NCBI RefSeq assembly: GCF_033366695.1
Contig: NZ_JAOBTQ010000001.1
Coordinates: forward strand, 4,588,001-4,652,000
Reading direction: 5' to 3'
Length of the DNA stretch: 64,000 nucleotides
Origin: Streptomyces sp. SCL15-4
GTDB taxonomy: Bacteria; Actinomycetota; Actinomycetes; Streptomycetales; Streptomycetaceae
The notes beneath the pieces were generated by a model. That model was not told the origin of the DNA and searched no databases. It worked only from the letters and a program-made list of their open reading frames with translations. The position numbers and the translations under genes are program-made. Shown one piece after another: positions 1 through 8,584 of the stretch. The stretch's first letter is position 1. Each line of letters begins with the position of its first letter.

Positions 1-2100
1 GGACATGCCGGTGTCCAGCAGCCGGTTGAGGGCTGCGCGGTGGCCGGGGTCGACGACCCGGACCAGGGCCTCTATCCGGCGGTCGAGGTTGCGGTGCATC
101 ATGTCGGCGCTGCCGATCCACATCTCGGGTTCGCCGCCGTTGCCGAAGGCGAACACCCGGGAGTGTTCCAGGAAGCGGCCGAGGATGGAGCGGACCCTGA
201 TGTTCTCCGACAGGCCGGTGACGCCGGGGCGTATCGCGCAGATGCCGCGCACCCACACGTCCACCGGCACGCCCGCCTGGGACGCGCGGTAGAGGGCGTC
301 GATGAGCGCCTCGTCCACGATCGAGTTGACCTTGATCCGGACGAACGCCGGCCGGCCCGCGCGGTGGTGCTGGATCTCCTTGTGGACGCGGGAGACCAGG
401 CCGTCGCGCAGCTTCTTGGGTGCCACCAGCAGACGGCGGTAGGTCTCCCGGCGGGAGTAGCCGGACAGCCGGTTGAACAGGTCGGAGAGGTCCGCGCCGA
501 CCTGCGGGTCGGCGGTGAGCAGGCCGAGGTCCTCGTAGAGGCGGGCCGTCTTCGGGTGGTAGTTGCCGGTGCCGACGTGGCTGTAGCGGCGCAGGGTCTC
601 GCCCTCCTGGCGCACCACCAGCGACAGCTTGCAGTGGGTCTTCAGCCCGACCAGGCCGTAGACGACGTGACAGCCGGACTCCTCCAGCTTGCGCGCCCAC
701 TTGATGTTGGCGTGCTCGTCGAAGCGGGCCTTGATCTCGACCAGGACGAGGACCTGCTTGCCGGACTCGGCGGCGTCGATGAGCGCGTCGACTATGGGGG
801 AGTCGCCGGAGGTCCGGTACAGGGTCTGCTTGATCGCGAGGACGTCCGGGTCGGCGGCGGCCTGCTCCAGGAAGGCCTGCACGGAGGTGGAGAAACTGTC
901 GTAGGGGTGGTGCAGGAGCACGTCGCGGGCGCGCAGGGCGGCGAAGATGTCGGGCGGCGACGCCGACTCGACCTCGGCGAGGTCGCGGTGGGTGCCGGCG
1001 ATGAACTTCCGGTACTTCAGCTCCGGCCGGTCCAGCGAGTGGATGCGGAACAGGCCGGTGAGGTCCAGCGGGCCGGGCAGCGGGTACACCTCGGCCTCGG
1101 AGATCTTCAGCTCGCGCACCAGCAGGTCCAGCACCTCGCGGTCGATGGACTCCTCGACCTCCAGGCGCACCGGCGGGCCGAAGCGGCGCCGCATGAGTTC
1201 CTTCTCCAGGGCCTGGAGCAGGTTCTCGGTGTCGTCCTCCTCGACCTCCAGATCCTCGTTGCGGGTGATCCGGAAGGCGTGGTGCTCCAGGATCTCCATG
1301 CCCGGGAACAGCTCTTCGAGGTGGTTGGGGGCGGCGATGACGTCCTCGATGGGGACGTAGCGGCCCGGCGAGGCCTCCAGGAAGCGGGAGAGCAGCGGGG
1401 GCACCTTCACCCGGGCGAAGTGCTTGTGGCCGCTGACCGGGTTGCGCACGACGACGGCCAGGTTCAGCGAGAGGCCGGAGATGTACGGGAAGGGGTGCGC
1501 GGGGTCGACGGCCAGCGGGGTGAGGACGGGGAAGATCTGATTCCGGAACAGGGTGAACAGGCGGGCCTGTTCCTTCTCGGTCAGCTCCGTCCAGCGGACC
1601 AGGTGGATGCCCTCCTCGGCGAGCGCGGGGGCGACGTCCTCGTGGTAGCAGGCGGCGTGCCGGGCCATCAGCTCGCGGGAGCGGGCCCAGATCATCTCCA
1701 GCACCTCGCGCGGCTGGAGGCCGGAGGCGGAGCGGGTGGCGACGCCGGTGGCGATGCGGCGCTTGAGGCCGGCCACCCGGACCATGAAGAACTCGTCCAG
1801 GTTGCTGGCGAAGATGGCGAGGAAGTTCGCGCGTTCCAGCAGCGGGGTGTCCGGGTCCTCGGCCAGTTCCAGGACCCGCTCGTTGAAGGCGAGCCAGCTG
1901 CGCTCGCGGTCGAGGAAACGTCCCTGGGGCAGGGGGGCGCCGTCGGCCGGGGTCTCCTCGTACGCGTCGAGGTCCGCGTCGAGGTCGGGTGCCAGACCGG
2001 AGACAGCGGGGGACACGGCGTGCTGCCGGTGCGCGGCGATGGAGCCCACGGGGGGCTGCTGCGTGTGCGGGGCCTCGGCCTGGGCGTCTTGCTGACTCAT
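1..2100 (-). CDS. ppk: Polyphosphate kinase Ppk, C-terminal end outside window
   Basis: This enzyme transfers the gamma-phosphate of ATP onto polyphosphate chains, reversibly. The reading frame starts at the ATG complementary to 2098-2100 and runs off the left edge after about 700 residues, so only the extreme C terminus is missing. After a hydrophilic N-terminal stretch of about 60 residues come the family landmarks [43 protein letters not shown], the nucleotide-loop region [18 protein letters not shown], and [10 protein letters not shown] plus [14 protein letters not shown], which hold the histidines expected for the phospho-enzyme. Near the edge are [15 protein letters not shown] and ALVRV. 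Streptomyces Ppk is known to belong to the phosphate-starvation response under PhoP, in line with phoR/phoP at the other end of this window. Confidence 0.95.
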   Translation of the reverse strand, partial: MSQQDAQAEAPHTQQPPVGSIAAHRQHAVSPAVSGLAPDLDADLDAYEETPADGAPLPQGRFLDRERSWLAFNERVLELAEDPDTPLLERANFLAIFASNLDEFFMVRVAGLKRRIATGVATRSASGLQPREVLEMIWARSRELMARHAACYHEDVAPALAEEGIHLVRWTELTEKEQARLFTLFRNQIFPVLTPLAVDPAHPFPYISGLSLNLAVVVRNPVSGHKHFARVKVPPLLSRFLEASPGRYVPIEDVIAAPNHLEELFPGMEILEHHAFRITRNEDLEVEEDDTENLLQALEKELMRRRFGPPVRLEVEESIDREVLDLLVRELKISEAEVYPLPGPLDLTGLFRIHSLDRPELKYRKFIAGTHRDLAEVESASPPDIFAALRARDVLLHHPYDSFSTSVQAFLEQAAADPDVLAIKQTLYRTSGDSPIVDALIDAAESGKQVLVLVEIKARFDEHANIKWARKLEESGCHVVYGLVGLKTHCKLSLVVRQEGETLRRYSHVGTGNYHPKTARLYEDLGLLTADPQVGADLSDLFNRLSGYSRRETYRRLLVAPKKLRDGLVSRVHKEIQHHRAGRPAFVRIKVNSIVDEALIDALYRASQAGVPVDVWVRGICAIRPGVTGLSENIRVRSILGRFLEHSRVFAFGNGGEPEMWIGSADMMHRNLDRRIEALVRVVDPGHRAALNRLLDTGMS

Positions 2101-2253
2101 GAACCCATTCTTCCCCGCTGCGGCTGACACGGGCGCGTCGGAACGCGCGGGCGGGAGCCACACGGTTCCGCTCTCCGCGGCGGGCCCCTCGGGGGGCGGC
2201 GGAGGCTCTGGCACGACGGGCGTCATTGGCCGAGCGTCGCAAGCCCGGCTGAA

Positions 2254-2275
2254 TCAATGGTTACGGCGACATGAC
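2254..2275 (-). promoter_or_regulatory. Candidate PHO box upstream of ppk
   Basis: On the minus strand two adjacent 11-base units read GTCATGTCGCC and GTAACCATTGA. PhoP of Streptomyces binds 11-base direct repeats with the core GTTCACC. These units match the core only loosely (GTCATG, GTAACC), so this is a weak candidate, about 150 bases upstream of the ppk start. It is supported mainly by the known PhoP control of ppk in this genus. Confidence 0.3.
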
Positions 2276-2448
2276 GTGTGGGATAGCGGGGAGCGGCCCG
2301 AAGGGGTTCCGGCCGAGGTCGGACGGCTGCCTTCGGGGCGGTGGCCGGGGAGGGGCCGGGCGGGCGGCGGGGCGGTGATCCGGGAGGAGGCCGGGCGGGC
2401 GGCGGTGCGGTGCGGCGGGCGCGGTCCGGGTGGCGGCGGTGCGGCGGG

Positions 2449-2760
2449 CCTGCCGTGGCCCACGGCCGCGACGGGCGCGTACGCCGTCCGGTGCTCCGGG
2501 TGGGCTCCGGTCCGCCGTTCCTCGGTCCCGGGTCGGGTGGCGGTGCGGTGGGCGGGTGTGGGTTCGGCGGGCCTGCCGTAAGCCGCGGGTCCGGTGGGCG
2601 CGTACGCCGCCCGGTGCTTCGAGTGGGCTCCGGTCCGCCGTTCCTCGGTCTCGGGTCGGGTGGCGGTGTGGTGGGCGCGGGTGTGGGTTCGGCGGGCCTG
2701 CCGTAAGCCGCGGGTCCGGTGGGCGCGTACGCCGTCCGGTGCTCCGGGTGGGCCCGTGCC
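2449..2760. repeat. Tandem repeat, about 124-bp unit, 2.5 copies
   Basis: The marker CCTGCCG recurs at 2449, 2572 and 2697, giving periods of 123 and 125 bases. Each unit carries the same blocks: GGGCGCGTACGCCG, then GGGCTCCGGTCCGCCGTTCC, then GGTGTGGGTTCGGCGGG. Differences between copies are scattered single bases plus small indels, and the third copy is cut short. The array lies wholly inside the ppk/sigma intergenic region. Confidence 0.85.
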
Positions 2761-2982
2761 CTCGCTCCTGGATGCGGCCTCGGTCCGTCGCTCCTCGGGT
2801 CCGGCCTCGGCCCCTCGCTCCTCGGCGCGGTCGGTTCCCGCCGGCCGGGCCGTCGTGCCCCGGCGGGCGCGGGCCGGGGCCCGTCTGCTCTGCTGGACGG
2901 TCCGCGCGGGGCGGGAGACGAGGTCGGGAAACCGGTCGCGGCCGGCGTGAACCGTTCGGCGGGGCCGGTCCGATGAGGAGAC

Positions 2983-3525
2983 GTGAGCGAGACGAGAAGC
3001 GACGCGGAGCTGCTGCGGGCCATCGCGGCGGACCGCGACCGGCACGCCTTCGAGGAGCTGTTCCGGCGGTACGCGCCCTGGCTGACCGCACGGCTGCGCG
3101 GGCGCTGCGCCGACGCCGGGGTCGTGGACGACATCGTCCAGGAGACCTTCCTCGCGATCTGGCGGGGCAAGGCGCGCTACCGAGAGGAGGGCGAGGTGGC
3201 CGGCTGGCTGTGGCGCATCGGCTCCCGCCGGCTCGTGGACGCCCAGCGCGGCGACGGGGCCCGCGGTCGGCTGCGGCAGGCGCTGGCCCGGCTGCGCCAC
3301 CGGGACGAGGCGTCCGCCGAGGACCGGGTGCTGGCGGGCGTGGAGCACGGGGACCTGGCGGGCGCGCTCGTCCGGCTCTCCCCGGAGCTGCGGGCGGTGC
3401 TCCAGGCGACGGTCGTCGACGGGCTGACCACCCGGGAGGCGGCCGTCCTGCTCGGGATTCCGCCCGGCACGGTCAAGACGCGGGCGATGCGGGCCCGCAA
3501 GCAACTGCGGGAGGCACTGGCATGA
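2983..3525 (+). CDS. ECF-type RNA polymerase sigma factor
   Basis: A 180-residue alternative sigma factor that directs RNA polymerase to a small regulon. Region 2 is seen at residues 20-70 (HAFEELFRRYAPWL, then DDIVQETFLAIWRGK) and region 4 at about 140-178 (LTTREAAVLLGIPPGTVKTR, followed by a basic helix). The GTG start is chosen because GAGGAG lies five bases upstream and the conserved N terminus SDAELLRAIAADRDRHAF follows directly. The anti-sigma gene starts 28 bases after the stop and ABC transporter genes follow, so the factor probably controls its own operon. The subgroup and inducing signal cannot be read from sequence. Confidence 0.93.
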   Translation: MSETRSDAELLRAIAADRDRHAFEELFRRYAPWLTARLRGRCADAGVVDDIVQETFLAIWRGKARYREEGEVAGWLWRIGSRRLVDAQRGDGARGRLRQALARLRHRDEASAEDRVLAGVEHGDLAGALVRLSPELRAVLQATVVDGLTTREAAVLLGIPPGTVKTRAMRARKQLREALA

Positions 3526-3553
3526 CGGACCGAGGACCGGCGGAGGTGTCGGC

Positions 3554-4381
3554 ATGAGCTGGCACGTCGCCGAGGAGGACCTGCGGGCCTACGCCCGAGG
3601 AGAGCTGGAACCACCGCTGCTGTGGTCCGCCGACACGCATCTGGCCGGATGCGCCGAGTGCCGGTCGGTGCTGGCCGCGGCCTGGGACGGCGAGGCGCTG
3701 GACGAGGCCTGGGCGCGGCTGGACGCCGAGCTGGACGCGCCCCGGCCCCGCCCGTTCGAGCGGCTGCTGCTGCGGCTCGGCGTGGCCGGCCACACCGCGC
3801 GGCTGCTGGCCGCGACCCCCGTGCTGCGCCGCTCGTGGCTGACGGCCGTGACGCTGGTGCTGGCGATGTCCGTGCTGACCGCCCGGGCCGGCCACTCGGC
3901 CATCCCGTTCCTGGCCCTCACCCCGCTGCTGCCGCTCGCCGGGGTCGCCCTGTCGTACGGGCCCGTGGCCGACCCGACGTACGAGATGACGGTCGTCTCG
4001 CCGCTGCACGGCTTCCGCCTGCTGATGATCCGTACCGTCGCCGTGCTGGCCGCCGCCCTCGCCCTGACCGCTCTGGCGGGCCTCGCCCTGCCCGGGTTCG
4101 GGCTGAGCGCGTTCGCCTGGCTGCTGCCCGCGCTGGCGCTCACCGCGACCGGTCTCGCGCTGACCCCCCGGCTCGGTCCGGTCGCCGCGCCCGCCGTGGC
4201 CGGTGGCGGCTGGGTCGTGCTGCTGCTCCTCGCCGAGGCGGCCCGGGACGGCGGCGACCGGGTGCTCGCACCGTTCACCGCCGCCGGGCAGGGCGCGGCC
4301 GCCGCGGTCGCCGCCCTCGCCGCCGGCCTCCTCTTCGTCACCCGCGACCGCTTCGACCAGTCCACCGGAGGCGCCCGATGA
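3554..4381 (+). CDS. Membrane-bound zinc-finger anti-sigma factor
   Basis: A 275-residue protein with an N-terminal ZAS (zf-HC2) domain: His29, Cys33 and Cys36 form the HxxxCxxC zinc site in THLAGCAEC. Several hydrophobic segments follow from about residue 90 to the end, enough for roughly six membrane helices, so the sigma-binding domain should sit on the inner face of the membrane. Placement directly after an ECF sigma gene is the usual pairing: the protein holds the sigma factor inactive until a signal releases it. It is longer and has more membrane segments than typical single-span anti-sigma factors, so sensing may take place within the membrane or through the ABC proteins encoded next. 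Confidence 0.88.
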   Translation: MSWHVAEEDLRAYARGELEPPLLWSADTHLAGCAECRSVLAAAWDGEALDEAWARLDAELDAPRPRPFERLLLRLGVAGHTARLLAATPVLRRSWLTAVTLVLAMSVLTARAGHSAIPFLALTPLLPLAGVALSYGPVADPTYEMTVVSPLHGFRLLMIRTVAVLAAALALTALAGLALPGFGLSAFAWLLPALALTATGLALTPRLGPVAAPAVAGGGWVVLLLLAEAARDGGDRVLAPFTAAGQGAAAAVAALAAGLLFVTRDRFDQSTGGAR

Positions 4382-4415
4382 ACCCCCTGTCCGCCCCCTC
4401 CCGCAGGAGCCCCGC

Positions 4416-5276
4416 ATGACCACCACCGTCTCCGCCTGCGGACTGACCCTCCGCTACGGCGGCACCCGCGCCCTGGACGAGGTGTCGGTGCGCCTCGGTC
4501 CGGGCGTGACCGGGCTCCTCGGCCCGAACGGCGCCGGGAAGACCACGCTGCTGCGGGTGCTGGCCACCGCCGTGCCCGCCGACCAGGGGGCCTTCACGGT
4601 GCTCGGGCACGACCCGGCGACCGCGCGGGGCCGGCAGGAGCTGCGCCGGAACCTGGGCTATCTGCCGCAGACCCCGGGCTTCCATCCCGACTTCACGCCC
4701 TTCGAGTTCGTGGACTACGTCGCGATCCTCAAGGAGCTGACCGACCGCGCCGCCCGGCACCGGGAGGTGCGCCGCGTCCTCGCCGAGGCCGACCTCGCCG
4801 ACGTGCGCGGCAAGCGGATCAAGAAGCTGTCCGGCGGCATGCGGCAGCGCGTCGCACTGGCCGCCGCCCTCGTCGGTGACCCCGGCTTCCTGGTGCTGGA
4901 CGAGCCGACCGTCGGTCTCGACCCGGAGCAGCGCATGCGCTTCCGCGAGGTGATCGCCCGCGCCGGAGAGGACCGTACGGTGCTGCTGTCCACGCACCAG
5001 ACCGAGGACGTGGCGATGCTCTGCAACCGGGTCCTGGTGATGGCGGGCGGCCGGATCCGGTTCGCCGGCACCCCGGCCGAGCTGACCGCGCGGGCCGCCG
5101 GCCGGGTGTGGAGCAGCGGCGGACGCGATCCCGGCGCGAAGGCGGGCTGGCGCACGGGTACGGGCACCTTCCGCAACGTGGGCGATCCGCCTCCCGGCGC
5201 CGAACTGCTCGAACCCACCCTGGAGGACGGCTACGTGCTCACCCTCGACGGCGAGCCGGCGGAGGCGACCGCATGA
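4416..5276 (+). CDS. ABC transporter ATP-binding protein
   Basis: A 286-residue ATPase subunit of an exporter-type ABC system. Visible motifs are Walker A LLGPNGAGKTTLL, the Q-loop region GYLPQTPGF, the signature LSGGMRQR, Walker B FLVLDEPTVGLDP and the switch histidine in LSTHQTED. The ATG at 4416 follows a CAGGAG site; the frame is open further upstream, but that part overlaps the anti-sigma gene. The stop overlaps the next start as ATGA, so the ATPase and its membrane partner are translationally coupled. The sigma/anti-sigma context suggests a stress-linked or envelope-linked role; the substrate is unknown. Confidence 0.93.
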   Translation: MTTTVSACGLTLRYGGTRALDEVSVRLGPGVTGLLGPNGAGKTTLLRVLATAVPADQGAFTVLGHDPATARGRQELRRNLGYLPQTPGFHPDFTPFEFVDYVAILKELTDRAARHREVRRVLAEADLADVRGKRIKKLSGGMRQRVALAAALVGDPGFLVLDEPTVGLDPEQRMRFREVIARAGEDRTVLLSTHQTEDVAMLCNRVLVMAGGRIRFAGTPAELTARAAGRVWSSGGRDPGAKAGWRTGTGTFRNVGDPPPGAELLEPTLEDGYVLTLDGEPAEATA

Positions 5277-6796
5277 CCGCGTCCGTACGGGAGAAGGAGG
5301 CGCAGGCCGCCCCGGCCGCGCCCGGCACCCCCACGGCGGCCGTGCTCGCGCTCGCCCTCTTCGAGGCCCGCAGGCTGCTGCTGCGCATGCCCGTCCTGCT
5401 CGCTCTCGCCGGATACACGGCCTGGCTCGTGTGGCACAACCTCCAGCCCTGGGACGAGTTCCCGGTGCTCCAGGACGCCGACCGCGCCACCCAGGGCGGC
5501 CCGCTGTTCGTCGCCCTGGCCGCGCTGCTGTGCGCCGACCACGCCGTGCTGCGCTCCCGCCGCCGGGACACCGAGCGCCACTTCGGGGTGCTGGCGCTGT
5601 CCCGGGGGCAGCGCACGGCGGCGCACGCGCTGTCCGTCGTACCGCTCGCGCTGCTGGTCGCCGTCGGAGTGACCGCCCAGTTCACCTGGGAGGCGGTCAA
5701 GCCCGGCGCGGTGGGCCACGGTTCGCCGGCCGAGCTGCTGGCCGGGCCGCTGACGGTGCTGCTGTTCGGGGCGCTCGGCGTGCTGCTGGCCCGGCTGGTG
5801 CCGTCGGCCGTCGCCGCGCCGCTGCTGATCGTGGTGTTCTTCCTGATGTTCGTCGGGGCCGCGTTCCCGTTCGGCGGCGAGACCGGGGCCGCCTGGTTCG
5901 CGCCGGTGGTCGGCACGGCCAACAGCACCCCCTTCCCGTCCGGCCTGCTGGGCCGGCCCGCCGCCTGGCACGCCCTCTACCTCGCCGGGCTCGCCCTGAC
6001 GGCCGCGCTGCTCGCCGTCCTGCTCTCCGGCGCCCGCGGCCGGACCGTCCGGGCGGCCGTCGCCGCCGCGCTGGCCGTGACCGTGCTGGGCGGCGCCGCG
6101 CAGACCCGCGAGGTCCCACAGGCGACGGAGGCGGCCCGGCAGCGGGCCTCGCTCACCCCGGAGAAGGAGCAGACCTGCGTACGGCGGGGCGCCACGGAGT
6201 ACTGCGCGTTCCCCGAGTGGGCGCCGCGGACCGCCGACTGGGAGCGGGTCGTGCGCGGGGTGCGGTCCCTCGCGGGCGGGCCCGCGCAGGGCCGGCCGCT
6301 GCTGGTCCGGCAGCGGCTGGAGGCCCGTTACGGCCTCTCCGGCGACGCGGCGCTCCCGCCGTCCGCCGCTTCGGGCCGGGTGAGTGTGGGCACCGCCTGG
6401 GGCGGCAACCGGATTCCGGAGTTCTCCACGGCCGTGGCCGCCGTGCTGGTCGCGGGTGACGAGAAGGCGGCGGCCGATCTGTGCGACGGCCGGATGGTGA
6501 CCGTCATGTGGCTGTCCCTCGCCTGGCAGGACGACCCGGAGTCGCAGCTCCGGCACGTCCGCCTCGACGACAGCCTCAGCGGTGAGGCGGTCGTCCTCTC
6601 CCCGACCGACCCGCTCACCATGACGGCCGGTCAGACCGAGGTCGTACGCGCCCTGCTGCGCCGGCCGCTGCCCTCGGTCGTCGGCCGGGTCAAGGCGCAC
6701 TGGGCCGAGCTGACCGCACCGGAGGTCACCACCGCCCGCGTGGCCGAACTGCTCGGCGTGGGCGCCGAGGCGGGGCCGGACCGGTGCGGGGCGTGA
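5273..6796 (+). CDS. ABC transporter membrane protein
   Basis: A 507-residue protein whose N-terminal two thirds hold about six hydrophobic segments (for example VLLALAGYTAWLVWHNL, LLIVVFFLMFVGAAF and ALTAALLAVLLSGARG). A hydrophilic domain of about 200 residues follows, with two Cys near 302-310 and more near 405 and the end. It starts at the ATG overlapping the ATPase stop, so it is the likely permease partner. The last third matches no domain I recognise; it could be an extracytoplasmic or regulatory domain. Confidence 0.82.
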   Translation: MTASVREKEAQAAPAAPGTPTAAVLALALFEARRLLLRMPVLLALAGYTAWLVWHNLQPWDEFPVLQDADRATQGGPLFVALAALLCADHAVLRSRRRDTERHFGVLALSRGQRTAAHALSVVPLALLVAVGVTAQFTWEAVKPGAVGHGSPAELLAGPLTVLLFGALGVLLARLVPSAVAAPLLIVVFFLMFVGAAFPFGGETGAAWFAPVVGTANSTPFPSGLLGRPAAWHALYLAGLALTAALLAVLLSGARGRTVRAAVAAALAVTVLGGAAQTREVPQATEAARQRASLTPEKEQTCVRRGATEYCAFPEWAPRTADWERVVRGVRSLAGGPAQGRPLLVRQRLEARYGLSGDAALPPSAASGRVSVGTAWGGNRIPEFSTAVAAVLVAGDEKAAADLCDGRMVTVMWLSLAWQDDPESQLRHVRLDDSLSGEAVVLSPTDPLTMTAGQTEVVRALLRRPLPSVVGRVKAHWAELTAPEVTTARVAELLGVGAEAGPDRCGA

Positions 6797-7476
6797 TCCG
6801 GGCGCTGGCCGTCCCGGTCTGGCGGACGCTGCCGTGGCGGACCCTCGGCGCGGCCGGGACGGCCGGCCTGCTGATCCCCGGCCTGCCCCGGCTGTGCGGC
6901 GCCGAGCCGGCCGACTGGATCACCCTGCTGATGCTGCGCGCCGCCGCCCTCGTCCTCGCGCTCGGCCTGGCCTTCCTGCTGGACGACCCGGCACGGCACG
7001 GCACCGCACCGGTGCCGACCGGGCGGGCGGCGCGGACCGCGCTGCGAGTGGTGCTGGTGGCGCCGGCCGCCGCGCTGTGGTGGACGGCGGTGCTCTTCCT
7101 GGTGCCCGGCGCGCACCGGCCGCCGGCCGGGGACGTCACCCTGGAGGCCGGGGCCGCCTGCGCGCTGGCGCTGGCCCTGGCCGCGCTCGCCGTGCGCCAC
7201 TCGGACGACCCGCGGCCGGGATGGCCGGCGGCCATCACCCTGCTGGTCACCGCCCTGCTCGCCCCGCTGCTGCTGCCGGCCGACTGGCCCCTGTTCGTGC
7301 CGCCCGGGGACCCGCGCTGGGACACGGCCCACGACCACTGGGCCTGGCTGCTGGCGGCGGTGGGCACGGTGGGGCTGCTGACCCTCCACGAGCCGCTACG
7401 ACGGCCCTTTCGCCGCCGGTCACCAGGGCCCCGGCGCACCGGTCGACGCGCGCGGGGCTCTCGGCACCTGGGCTGA
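6784..7476 (+). CDS. Small polytopic membrane protein of the ABC operon
   Basis: A 230-residue protein with five to six hydrophobic segments and a basic Arg/Gly-rich tail. The GTG start at 6784 lies inside the end of the preceding gene (13-base overlap), so it is co-translated with the ABC permease. No family was recognised. It is most likely an accessory or second permease subunit of the same transporter. It converges with mshD eight bases away, so the Arg-rich last 25 residues lie against the neighbouring gene's end. Confidence 0.75.
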   Translation: MRGVIRALAVPVWRTLPWRTLGAAGTAGLLIPGLPRLCGAEPADWITLLMLRAAALVLALGLAFLLDDPARHGTAPVPTGRAARTALRVVLVAPAAALWWTAVLFLVPGAHRPPAGDVTLEAGAACALALALAALAVRHSDDPRPGWPAAITLLVTALLAPLLLPADWPLFVPPGDPRWDTAHDHWAWLLAAVGTVGLLTLHEPLRRPFRRRSPGPRRTGRRARGSRHLG

Positions 7477-7484
7477 ACCGTCCC

Positions 7485-8411
7485 TCACGTCTCCGTGCGG
7501 TACATCAGGTCCGTCTCGTGGACCGTGAAGCCCAGCCGCTCGTACACCGCCACCGCCGCCGTGTTGTCGGCGTCGACGTAGAGCATCGCGGTCGGCAGCT
7601 GCTGGGCGGCCAGGTGGCGCAGCCCGATCGTGGTGAGCGCCTTGCCGAGGCCGCCGCCCTGCTCGCCGGGCCGCACCCCGAGGACGTACACCTCGCCGAG
7701 GCCCTCCTCCGCGTGCGTCTTGGTCCAGTGGAAGCCGATCAGCTCGCCGCGCCGCTCGGCGAGGAAGAACCCGGCCGGGTCGAACCACGGCTCGGCCTTG
7801 CGGTCGTCCAGGTCCCGCTGGGTCAGCGAGCCCTGTTCCGGGTGGTGGGCGAAGGCGGCGGCGTTCACCGCGAGCCAGGCCGCGTCGTCCTTGCCCGGCA
7901 CGAACGCGCGCACGCTCACGCCCTCCGGCAGCACCGGCTCGGACAGCTCCAGACCGGTCAACGGCCGCCGCATCTGGCGCAGTTCCCGGAACAGGTTCAG
8001 GCCCAGCACCTGGGCCAGGTGCCGGGCGGCGGGGTGTCCGCCGTGCGCCCACACCCGCAGCCGCTTGCCGGAGGCGGCGAGCAGGGCCGAGCCGAGCGCC
8101 CGGCCGTGCCCGTGCCCGCGCTGTCCGGGGTGCACGACCAGCTCGGCGGCCGGCGGCTCCACCGGGTCGGTGTCCTCCAGCTGGGCGTAGCCGACGAGTT
8201 CGCCGTCGACCGTCAGCAGCAGATGCGAGACGCCCTCGCGGGAGCCGCCGCGCAGGTGCAGCCGGCCCTGCTCGGACACCGGCTGCTGCCCGTCGGCCCC
8301 GGCGGCCTCGCCGAGCAGGCGCAGCACGGCCTCGCCCTGGTCCGGGGTGAGCGCGGAGAGGGTCTCGATGGAGCGGGCGGGAAAGCCCCGTACGGTGTCG
8401 TCGCTGCTCAT
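7485..8411 (-). CDS. mshD: Mycothiol synthase MshD
   Basis: MshD acetylates the cysteinyl amine of Cys-GlcN-Ins with acetyl-CoA, the last step of mycothiol synthesis. The 308-residue product has the expected length and two tandem GNAT domains. The N-terminal one is degenerate; the C-terminal one keeps the acetyl-CoA loop GVRPGEQGGGLGKALT and the closing AVAVYERLGFTVHETDLMYR. The frame is open about 60 codons further upstream, but the ATG complementary to 8409-8411 (MSSDDTVRGF) gives the family's normal N terminus. The first enzyme of the pathway, MshA, is encoded at 47981-49315, so the pathway genes are dispersed. Confidence 0.93.
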   Translation of the reverse strand: MSSDDTVRGFPARSIETLSALTPDQGEAVLRLLGEAAGADGQQPVSEQGRLHLRGGSREGVSHLLLTVDGELVGYAQLEDTDPVEPPAAELVVHPGQRGHGHGRALGSALLAASGKRLRVWAHGGHPAARHLAQVLGLNLFRELRQMRRPLTGLELSEPVLPEGVSVRAFVPGKDDAAWLAVNAAAFAHHPEQGSLTQRDLDDRKAEPWFDPAGFFLAERRGELIGFHWTKTHAEEGLGEVYVLGVRPGEQGGGLGKALTTIGLRHLAAQQLPTAMLYVDADNTAAVAVYERLGFTVHETDLMYRTET

Positions 8412-8584
8412 GCGTACGAGAGTACGGGGCGCCCGGGGTGAAGTCCCGGCACACCGGCGGCAGACGCACCGGGCGGGAGCGGCGCGGAAGGGAAACCAGG
8501 ATGTGACCTGAATCCCCTGTCGCGCTACGCGCGTTGACTTTAGGCTGCGCCGAGCACCACAGCCGACCCACAGGGGGGTTCCGC

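Larger units (their letters stand above)
2101..2982. other. Long gene-free stretch between ppk and the sigma factor gene
   Basis: About 880 bases lie between the divergent ppk and ECF sigma genes. Open frames cross it on both strands, but they are rich in Pro, Arg and Gly, run into neighbouring genes out of frame and resemble no protein family. It must hold both promoters. What can be seen is a candidate PhoP-binding site at 2254-2275, on the ppk side, and a tandem repeat of about 124 bp from 2449 to 2760. No RNA gene was recognised. Confidence 0.6.

Noticed and set aside
40-2127. Long plus-strand open frame opposite ppk
   Set aside because: It is the complement shadow of a complete polyphosphate kinase; its Val/Gly/Asp-rich translation matches no family.
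2223-3614. Several long minus-strand frames rich in Pro and Arg
   Set aside because: They cross the intergenic tandem repeat and run antisense to the sigma factor gene; repeated RTRPP-type blocks come from the DNA repeat, not from protein selection.
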